A stretch of DNA of 7,607 nucleotides. It comes from Dokdonella sp. (lineage in GTDB: Bacteria; Pseudomonadota; Gammaproteobacteria; Xanthomonadales; Rhodanobacteraceae). The stretch covers positions 1-7,607 of the forward strand of contig JASLGB010000317.1 of assembly GCA_030150315.1 (NCBI GenBank). Direction: 5' to 3'. The position numbers were made by a program, and so were the translations under genes. Below the pieces are notes generated by a model. It made no database searches, was not told the DNA's origin, and saw only the letters and a program-made list of their open reading frames with translations. This document shows, piece after piece, positions 1-6,569 of this stretch (the stretch's first letter is position 1; each line of letters opens with the position of its first letter).

Positions 1-525
1 GAGACCTACGGCGAGCCGGAGCCTTGCCCGGGATTGAACTATGTCGTGAACCTGCGCGAACTCGATGCGGCGACCAACAAGCCGGGAGAAATCATCGCGA
101 CGACCGAGCCGGTCGCCTGCGAACACGGTGTGAGCTACTCGGTCGATGTCGCGTTCGAGGGCGGCACGCGGTGGTTGCCGGCCGGCACCTATGTGCTGAC
201 CGCGATCGAGCCGATCGGGATGACCATGCCGTTGCTGATGCACGAGCAGCGTTTCGTCAATGGCTCGACGTGGGCCAACTGGCCGACGAATCCGAATGGA
301 GGCTGGTCCCATCTGGAGAGCTTCGGTGCAAGCTTCGCCAGAACCCCGCAGCTGTCGTTGCTGGCGGGTGAGGAGCCGGAGCTGCCGATCTTTGTTGATG
401 GGTTCGACGGTGGAGTGTCGCGGCCGGCCCGGTGGTATCGAACCGACAAGCCGGTGTCTCCATTGGTCCACCGACCGACGCGCAAGCCGGCGCCGACGCG
501 CCTGGTCGATCCCGGCCTGCGTTGA
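1..525 (+). CDS. C-terminal part of a putative exported protein (5' end outside window)
   Basis: The frame is open from base 1 to a TGA at 523-525, so about 174 C-terminal residues are visible and the true start lies upstream. I do not recognise the family. The visible part is rich in Gly, Pro, Trp and aromatics (for example WANWPTNPNGGW) and looks like a beta-rich extracellular domain. No membrane segment is visible. Near the end is IFVDGFDGG. A similar IFxDGFE stretch recurs near the C-terminus of many predicted secreted proteins of Lysobacterales (from memory, not a search). Here about 36 more residues follow it, Arg/Pro-rich and ending VDPGLR. The export assignment is inference, because the signal peptide is outside the window. 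The next gene starts 9 bases after the stop, so the two are probably cotranscribed. A TTG at 34 is in frame, but coding clearly continues upstream of it. Confidence 0.7.
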   Translation, partial: ETYGEPEPCPGLNYVVNLRELDAATNKPGEIIATTEPVACEHGVSYSVDVAFEGGTRWLPAGTYVLTAIEPIGMTMPLLMHEQRFVNGSTWANWPTNPNGGWSHLESFGASFARTPQLSLLAGEEPELPIFVDGFDGGVSRPARWYRTDKPVSPLVHRPTRKPAPTRLVDPGLR

Positions 526-534
526 GGCGCGCGC

Positions 535-2091
535 ATGCGAAGCGATCGCTACCGCCAGCGCATTGCTTCGCATGCGGCCCGTGGCGAATTCGGCGCGGCA
601 CTGGCCAACCTCGATGCGTGGCGCGCGCGCGAGCCCGGACTGCTGGAGCCTGAGCTGCTGCAGGCGCGCATCGAGCACATGTTGGGCAAGGTCAGGGAGT
701 CGAGTCGGCGCGTGCTGGCCGCCGTGCGCACGCTGGATTGCGCGCCGGAGTTGGCGCTGGATGTGGTGCAGTCGCTGCGGATCCTGGTCGAGCACGATGC
801 CTTGATCGAGTGGGCAGCGAGCTGGCCGCATCGCGCCGGCCTCGCTCCTGCCGATCAGGCCCGCATCGCGGCCTCGCTGGAAATGGTGGGCGCCCATGCG
901 CTTGCCGTAGAGTGGGTCGAAGGAGCGGTTTCGCGAGCGCCCGACGACGCGGTCTGTCGCGTCAACCGGGCCCTTGTGCGCAGCTATGGCGGTGACTTCG
1001 ACGGTGCGCGCGAAGATGCCGAGCACGCCATCGCCAGCGCGGCCGATCCGGCGATCGCGCACTGGATCGTCAGCCGGCTGCAGCGCGCGGATGCCGGCAG
1101 CCATCACGTCGACCGTCTGCGCGCGCGCCTCGGCGAGGCCGATGCGATCGATGCGGAGTACTTGCAGTTCGCCTTGTTCAAGGAGCTGGACGACCTCGGC
1201 GACACGGCGGCGGCGTGGGCTGCGCTCGATGCCGGTTGCCGTCTGGTGCGTGCCCGCCGGCCGTACGATGCCGCTGCCACCGAGCGGCGGTTCGAGGCGT
1301 TGCGGCGCTGCTTCCCGCTGAGCGGAGCCGTCGCCGAGCCGCGTGCCGACGCGCCGCGCCCGATTTTCATCGTCGGCCTGCACCGCAGTGGAAGCACCCT
1401 GCTGGAGAGCATGCTCGCCGCGCACCCGGATGTGTGCGGCTACGGTGAATCGCAGCGACTTACCGGTGCACTCCGCTACGCCGCGAACCATCCCGGCACC
1501 GAGCTTGTTGACGAGGCACTCATCGCGGCGGCGCCATCGCTCGACTGGGCACTCGTGCGCGACCGCTTCCTCGACTGCGGGAAGCACCGCATTGGCGCGG
1601 CGCGCCATGTGACCGAGAAGTTGCCGGGCGCTTTCCATTTGATCGGCTTCATCCGCCACGCCTTGCCCGAAGCGAAGATCATCCATCTGCGCCGCGAGCC
1701 GATGGACCTGTGCTTCGCCAATCTGCGCGAGCTGTTCTCCGACTGCGTCCCGCATGCGAATGCGCAGGCCGACATCGCGCACTACCACGGCGGCTACAGC
1801 CGCTTGATGCAGCATTGGCACGCGGCCTATCCCGGTTTCGTGCTCGAGGTGTCGTACGAGACGCTGGTGCGCGACCCGCTCGCCACGTCGCGCCGCGTCT
1901 ACGATTTCTGCGGGCTGGAATGGAACCCGGACGTCATCGATCCGGCGAACTGGTCGGCACGCGCGATCACTACGCTCAGCACGTTGCAGGCGCGCCAGTC
2001 GGTCAGTACGGGCAGCATCGGCCGCTGGCGGCCCTACGCGCGCCAGCTCGAACCCTTGCGCGCCGCGCTTGGACTTCCTGCCGAGCTTTGA
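535..2091 (+). CDS. TPR-domain sulfotransferase family protein
   Basis: 518 residues. The ATG at 535 follows a TGAGG ribosome-binding sequence (523-527) that overlaps the previous stop. Residues 1 to about 265 are Ala/Leu/Arg-rich helices of TPR type. The sulfotransferase domain follows. PIFIVGLHRSGSTLLE (about 276-291) is the 5'-phosphosulfate loop for PAPS. GYGESQRL holds Glu305, aligned by eye with the catalytic Glu of tyrosylprotein sulfotransferases. IIHLRREPMDLCFANLREL (382-400) is the 3'-phosphate strand. YETLVRDP and SVSTGSIGRWRPYARQLEPL (489-508) are typical C-terminal signatures of the TPR-sulfotransferase group. The family moves sulfuryl from PAPS to an acceptor hydroxyl; the acceptor here is unknown. 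Two cofactor-loop positions are unusual: Ala395 where Ser normally contacts the 3'-phosphate, and His283 where Pro is usual. No signal peptide is seen, so it is probably cytoplasmic. The family is secure, the substrate is not. Confidence 0.9.
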   Translation: MRSDRYRQRIASHAARGEFGAALANLDAWRAREPGLLEPELLQARIEHMLGKVRESSRRVLAAVRTLDCAPELALDVVQSLRILVEHDALIEWAASWPHRAGLAPADQARIAASLEMVGAHALAVEWVEGAVSRAPDDAVCRVNRALVRSYGGDFDGAREDAEHAIASAADPAIAHWIVSRLQRADAGSHHVDRLRARLGEADAIDAEYLQFALFKELDDLGDTAAAWAALDAGCRLVRARRPYDAAATERRFEALRRCFPLSGAVAEPRADAPRPIFIVGLHRSGSTLLESMLAAHPDVCGYGESQRLTGALRYAANHPGTELVDEALIAAAPSLDWALVRDRFLDCGKHRIGAARHVTEKLPGAFHLIGFIRHALPEAKIIHLRREPMDLCFANLRELFSDCVPHANAQADIAHYHGGYSRLMQHWHAAYPGFVLEVSYETLVRDPLATSRRVYDFCGLEWNPDVIDPANWSARAITTLSTLQARQSVSTGSIGRWRPYARQLEPLRAALGLPAEL

Positions 2092-2146
2092 GCCGGCCGG
2101 CGGCCGTAACTGGCCCGGATGCGACGAACATGCTTCAATGTCCGAC

Positions 2147-2223
2147 TGAAGCGGGGGTGCCGGCGTACCGGCTGAGAGAGTCCCTTCGAACCTGATCCGG
2201 TTGATACCGGCGTAGGGAGCTTC
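2147..2223 (+). promoter_or_regulatory. TPP riboswitch (THI-box) aptamer of thiC
   Basis: The conserved TPP-aptamer blocks appear in order: GGGGGTGC (2153-2160), CTGAGA (2172-2177), the CCCTT..GAACCTGATC segment (2182-2197) and GATACCGGCGTAGGGA (2203-2218). P1 is GAAGC (2148-2152) with GCTTC (2219-2223). P3 is GCCGG (2159-2163) with CCGGC (2168-2172), closed by a short CGTA loop. It lies directly upstream of thiC, the usual target of this riboswitch class, and should lower thiC expression when thiamine pyrophosphate is plentiful. No promoter for this leader could be called with confidence. Confidence 0.95.
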
Positions 2224-2248
2224 GCGGAAGGCGCAAGCCGCCTCCGTG

Positions 2249-2295
2249 CTCCGCTTCGTCCCCGCCGCGCTCGCGCGGTTTCCTGACAGGACGAA
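2249..2295 (+). promoter_or_regulatory. Proposed riboswitch expression platform with thiC ribosome-binding-site sequestor
   Basis: Bases 2249-2258 (CTCCGCTTCG) can form ten contiguous pairs, two of them wobble, with 2147-2156 (TGAAGCGGGG), the 5' strand of aptamer P1. The overlapping TTCGTCC (2255-2261) is perfectly complementary to GGACGAA (2289-2295), which covers the thiC Shine-Dalgarno region. The two helices share 2255-2258 and exclude each other. A local hairpin CCGCG-CTCG-CGCGG (2265-2278) sits in the loop of the sequestor. There is no run of T after any hairpin, which favours control of translation over intrinsic termination. The complementarity is directly visible; the switching mechanism is inference. 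Confidence 0.6.
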
Positions 2296-2300
2296 TGCCG

Positions 2301-4178
<1,878 letters not shown>

Positions 4179-4222
4179 GCGGCCGTCCGCCGCGGAAGCT
4201 GCGCCGGGCGAACGCTTGCCAC

Positions 4223-4257
4223 GGCGTGCAGGAGGGCTTTTCCTCCCTCCTGCCGCC
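4223..4257 (+). terminator. Hairpin after thiC, terminator-like but without a T tract
   Basis: GCAGGAGGG (4228-4236) and CCCTCCTGC (4245-4253) form a perfect 9-pair stem around an 8-base loop. GGCG (4223-4226) and CGCC (4254-4257) extend it to 13 pairs with one bulged T at 4227. No T run follows on either strand. It may stabilise the thiC 3' end or act with the next hairpin. Confidence 0.5.
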
Positions 4258-4269
4258 AGCGGATGAACG

Positions 4270-4292
4270 ACGGGCGCGCGTGCCCGTTTCTT
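4270..4292 (+). terminator. Candidate intrinsic terminator of thiC
   Basis: ACGGGC (4270-4275) pairs with GCCCGT (4282-4287), with a possible extra G-T pair inside, and the next bases are TTCTT. Including the last stem base this gives a TTTCTT tract at 4287-4292. The stem is short and the T tract is broken by C, so this is a moderate candidate, but it is the only hairpin in the thiC-sodC gap followed by T-rich sequence. Confidence 0.45.
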
Positions 4293-4312
4293 CCCGTTGC
4301 GCCGCGATGGCG

Positions 4313-4343
4313 TAGCATGCCTGCTGGCGCGGGACGTCCCGCG
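4313..4343 (+). promoter_or_regulatory. Possible sodC promoter (-10) with a 16-base palindrome near the start point
   Basis: TAGCAT (4313-4318) matches four of six positions of the -10 consensus; no good -35 box is visible at normal spacing. Just downstream, 4328-4343 reads CGCGGGACGTCCCGCG, a perfect palindrome. If the -10 is right, transcription would begin near 4325 and the palindrome would cover about +4 to +19. That position would suit a repressor site or a 5'-end structure in the mRNA. The palindrome is certain, its role is not. Confidence 0.35.
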
Positions 4344-4364
4344 AATGACCGAGGAGTAAGAATC

Positions 4365-4877
4365 GTGAAAGCCCTCATTGTGTTCGCGGCTGTACTTGGC
4401 GCAGCATCGGCGCAGGCTGCTTCCAGCGTGCCGATGCACATCGTCGATGCGAAAGGCGTCGGTGTGGATGCCGGGTCGGTGGCTTTGTCCGATACGAAAT
4501 ACGGTTTGGTGCTGACGCCGTCGCTGCACGGTCTGCCGCCGGGCCTGCACGGCTTCCATGTGCATCAGAACCCGAGCTGCGAGCCGAAGGAAAAAGACGG
4601 CAAGATGGTCGCTGCACTCGGTGCGGGTGATCATCTCGACCCGGCCAAGACTGGCCGTCATGGCGAACCGTGGGGCGATGGCCACCTGGGCGACCTGCCG
4701 CCGCTGTATGTCGATGCGGATGGCAAGGCATCACAGCCGGTTCTGGCGCCGCGCTTGAAGGTTGCCGATCTGGCCGGACGCGCCTTGATGCTGCATGCCG
4801 GTGGCGACAACCACTCCGATCATCCGGCACCGCTGGGTGGTGGCGGCGGTCGCATTGCCTGTGGCGTGTTGAAGTAG
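4365..4877 (+). CDS. sodC: Periplasmic Cu,Zn superoxide dismutase
   Basis: 170 residues from a GTG start. GAGGAG (4351-4356) lies 8 bases upstream, and this start places a clean signal peptide first (MKALIVFAAVLGAASAQAA, likely cut near residue 19), so I prefer it to the in-frame ATG at 4263. The enzyme converts superoxide to oxygen and hydrogen peroxide in the periplasm. Metal ligands are all present: His65 and His67 (GFHVHQN), bridging His90 (GDHLDPAKT), His99, His107 and Asp110 (HLGDLP), and His144 (LMLHAGGDNHSDHP). Cys72 (NPSCEP) and Cys166 (IACGVL) form the conserved disulfide. There is no lipobox Cys after the signal, so it should be soluble rather than a lipoprotein. A palindrome precedes the gene and a strong hairpin follows it. 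It appears to be its own transcription unit. Confidence 0.96.
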   Translation: MKALIVFAAVLGAASAQAASSVPMHIVDAKGVGVDAGSVALSDTKYGLVLTPSLHGLPPGLHGFHVHQNPSCEPKEKDGKMVAALGAGDHLDPAKTGRHGEPWGDGHLGDLPPLYVDADGKASQPVLAPRLKVADLAGRALMLHAGGDNHSDHPAPLGGGGGRIACGVLK

Positions 4878-4884
4878 CTGGCCT

Positions 4885-4941
4885 GCTTCCGGCGCGCGGC
4901 TGACGCGCGCCGGAGCATCGACGGCCACGCGAATGCGCGTG
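4885..4941 (+). terminator. Tandem hairpins after sodC
   Basis: CCGGCGCGCG (4889-4898) pairs perfectly with CGCGCGCCGG (4904-4913) around a GCTGA loop. The stem extends outward through GCT/AGC (4885-4887 with 4914-4916) if T4888 is bulged. A second hairpin, CACGCG-AATG-CGCGTG, follows at 4926-4941. Neither has a T tract. The likely role is 3'-end formation or protection of sodC mRNA. Confidence 0.5.
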
Positions 4942-4999
4942 CCGGCGCCGGGTTGCACGGGCGCGCGGCTTCCCTTGCATGGCGTGTCGATGATATGAG

Positions 5000-5023
5000 T
5001 CGCGATCGACTTTTCGATTGCGA
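5000..5023 (+). promoter_or_regulatory. Inverted repeat in the leader of the GNAT gene
   Basis: Arms TCGCGATCGA (5000-5009) and TCGATTGCGA (5014-5023) are complementary over ten bases with a single G-T wobble, around the 4-base loop CTTT. The repeat ends 7 bases before the ATG at 5031 and covers the weak GAG (5022-5024) that would serve as ribosome-binding site. As RNA it could hide that site; as DNA it could be an operator. Confidence 0.4.
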
Positions 5024-5030
5024 GAACTGC

Positions 5031-5486
5031 ATGATCGTTTCCACCGATGCTCCAACGCGCGACGACGTGCGCGCCTTGCTTGAGGAGCACCTGGCCGACA
5101 TCCGCCTGCTGTCGTCTGCCGAAAGTGCGCAGCACCTGGATCTCGCATCACTCGAGCAGGCGGAGGTGACGTTCTGGAGCGTGCGCGAGAACGGCCGTCT
5201 GCTGGCCTGCGGCGCGCTGCGCGAGCTGGATCCGACGCACGGCGAGATCAAGTCGATGCGCACCTCGCAGGAACAGCGCCGCCGCGGAGCCGGCCGCATA
5301 ATGCTCGCGCATCTGCTGGAGCAGGCACGCGCCCGCGGCTATGAGCGCGTCAGTCTGGAGACCGGCATCGCGGCCGAGTTCGATCCCGCGCTGCGCCTGT
5401 ACGAGAGCGCCGGCTTTCGTCCCTGCGGCCCGTTCGGGCCGTACGCGGACAGCGACGACAGCCGCTTCATGACCCTGCGCCTCTAG
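5031..5486 (+). CDS. GNAT-family N-acetyltransferase
   Basis: 151 residues. The fold runs from an N-terminal helix region (about 10-35) through FWSVRENGRLLACGALREL (48-66) and EIKSMRTSQEQRRRGAGRIM (72-91). The latter holds the acetyl-CoA loop RRRGAG (83-88). VSLETGIAAEFDPALRLYES and AGFRPCGPF supply motif B. It resembles small GNAT proteins with the string ELDPTHGEIKSMRT. The acetyl acceptor cannot be told from sequence. In-frame starts exist at 4953 (TTG) and 4995 (ATG), but 5031 aligns with the usual N-terminus of this family as I know it and avoids translating the inverted repeat at 5000-5023. The ribosome-binding site is weak (GAG, 6 bases away). It seems to be transcribed alone. The family is secure, the exact start moderately so. 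Confidence 0.88.
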   Translation: MIVSTDAPTRDDVRALLEEHLADIRLLSSAESAQHLDLASLEQAEVTFWSVRENGRLLACGALRELDPTHGEIKSMRTSQEQRRRGAGRIMLAHLLEQARARGYERVSLETGIAAEFDPALRLYESAGFRPCGPFGPYADSDDSRFMTLRL

Positions 5487-5800
5487 AAACTCAGGCGCTG
5501 CACCCCGCACCGAGCGGACACAAACCGCGCCCGCGACCACCGGCCGTTGCTCCATGAGGAGCCTTTGCGCGCCCAGGTTTCGCGGGTTGCCGGCAGGCGA
5601 GCGACTATCGCTTGCGGGGCGCTTGGCCGTTGGCACGAAGTGCGATGGCGCGGCGCCCGCCGGTGTTATGCCGGCCCATCACGGCAAATGTCGCCTTCGA
5701 GATGACCGGAATCCCGCGGCAGAAGTGGGCGGCAGAACGTCTTTTCAGCCAAGGCGCCGAAACCGCCCACGGCGCCATGTTCAGTCGACGTGCGGGCAGC
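5487..5800. other. Gene-free stretch with several hairpins
   Basis: No convincing coding region was found on either strand. Local hairpins include GCTCC-ATGA-GGAGC (5549-5562), followed by CCTTTG and possibly the end of the GNAT transcript. An 8-pair stem with a CTA loop lies at 5597-5615, and GCCGG/CCGGC at 5659-5675. A long-range repeat GTGGGCGG (5725-5732) pairs with CCGCCCAC (5763-5770). GGCGCC occurs twice (5753-5758, 5771-5776). In sequence this GC-rich, some of these will arise by chance. Confidence 0.4.
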
Positions 5801-5805
5801 GCGCC

Positions 5806-5845
5806 TATAATCGACATGCTCTATCGAGCCAAGGCTTCATCGATA
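5806..5845 (+). promoter_or_regulatory. Candidate promoter (-10 TATAAT) and inverted repeat for the ferritin-like gene
   Basis: TATAAT at 5806-5811 is a perfect -10 hexamer in otherwise GC-rich DNA. No good -35 match is seen 16-18 bases upstream, so an activator may be needed. Transcription would begin near 5818, leaving a leader of about 80 bases. Right after this point is TATCGA (5822-5827) and TCGATA (5840-5845), an inverted repeat with a 12-base spacer, placed where a repressor or leader structure could act. Confidence 0.5.
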
Positions 5846-5896
5846 CACAGGGGACCAGAACCGCAAGCGACGACACTTCAATCCGAGGAGGCAGAG

Positions 5897-6493
5897 ATGG
5901 CTGCTGCGAAACCGTTCCTTTCCGATATCAAGGCAATTCGCCGCAGGGCGCGCGAGCACATGGAGCGCGGCGCGGTGACCGCCAGTTACACACTGGACCG
6001 GGAAACCGTCCTGAAGCTGCTGAACGAAGCGCTGGCCACCGAGATCATCTGCGTGCTGCGCTACAAGTCGCACTACTACCTGGCCTCGGGCATCAATGCG
6101 AAGAGCGTGGCGGCGGAATTCCTCGAGCACGCCAACGAGGAGCAGGGCCATGCCGACCGCATCGCCGAACGTATCACCCAGCTTGACGGCAAGCCCAATT
6201 TTTCGCCGGAAGGACTCTCCTCGCGCAGCCATTCCGAGTTCGTCGCACCCGACGAACTGGCCGCGATGATCGAGGAAAACCTCGTCGCCGAGCGCATCGC
6301 GATCGACAGCTACCGCGAAATCATCAACTACGTCGGCGACAAGGACACCACGACCAAGCGCTTGCTGGAAGAAATCCTCGCCTCCGAGGAAGAGCATGCC
6401 GAGGACATGAAGACGCTGATGGAAGACTTCGGCAAGAAGGGCGAGCCGGCCAAGCCGAAGTTGAAATCGGACAGTGCCGCACGCAAGCGCTGA
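5897..6493 (+). CDS. Bacterioferritin-like diiron protein (ferritin-like domain)
   Basis: 198 residues. The ATG at 5897 has a strong GAGGAGG (5885-5891) five bases upstream; the same frame is open further upstream, but that part does not look like the protein. A four-helix ferritin-like domain spans about 35-178. All six diiron ligands are visible: Glu49, Glu82 with His85 (EQGH), Glu132, and Glu164 with His167 (EEEH). The likely role is Fe(II) oxidation and iron storage or detoxification in the cytoplasm. The position of the haem-binding Met of classical bacterioferritin (the M of ExMxH-type EMKH) is Gln83, so haem binding in the usual way is not expected. There is a basic N-terminal stretch (IKAIRRRAREHMERG) and a Lys/Arg-rich tail of about 20 residues (KKGEPAKPKLKSDSAARKR), which could contact DNA or another partner; that is inference. 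Its own TATAAT promoter candidate precedes it. Confidence 0.88.
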   Translation: MAAAKPFLSDIKAIRRRAREHMERGAVTASYTLDRETVLKLLNEALATEIICVLRYKSHYYLASGINAKSVAAEFLEHANEEQGHADRIAERITQLDGKPNFSPEGLSSRSHSEFVAPDELAAMIEENLVAERIAIDSYREIINYVGDKDTTTKRLLEEILASEEEHAEDMKTLMEDFGKKGEPAKPKLKSDSAARKR

Positions 6494-6510
6494 ACGGCGG
6501 GCTGGACGCC

Positions 6511-6545
6511 GCTATCGGGCGCGGTCGAGAATCGTGCCCGATGGC
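6511..6545 (+). terminator. Strong hairpin after the ferritin-like gene
   Basis: Bases 6511-6525 and 6531-6545 form 15 contiguous pairs, including three G-T wobbles, around the loop CGAGA. The core arms ATCGGGC (6514-6520) and GCCCGAT (6536-6542) are perfect. No T tract follows. A smaller alternative, CGGCG/CGCCG (6495-6499 with 6507-6511), overlaps its first base. It probably marks or protects the transcript end, or attenuates read-through into the next gene. Confidence 0.5.
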
Positions 6546-6569
6546 CATTGAGAACGGACGGTAGCGGAC

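Noticed and set aside
2265..2281. CCGCG-CTCG-CGCGG hairpin followed by TTT as an intrinsic terminator of the thiC riboswitch
   Set aside because: The stem has only five pairs and the T run only three, so termination is unlikely. The sequestor pairing to the ribosome-binding site explains control better.
4263..4364. An N-terminal extension of SodC from the ATG at 4263
   Set aside because: It would bury the signal peptide 34 residues inside the protein and ignore the well-placed GAGGAG before GTG 4365.
5605..5817. A 70-residue - strand frame in the gene-free stretch
   Set aside because: Its start codon lies next to the + strand TATAAT box, it has no good ribosome-binding site, and the basic translation matches no family I know. 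It remains possible but unsupported.
5612..5896. An N-terminal extension of the ferritin-like protein by 95 residues
   Set aside because: The extension crosses the promoter-like TATAAT and the inverted repeat. The strong GAGGAGG before ATG 5897 marks the natural start.
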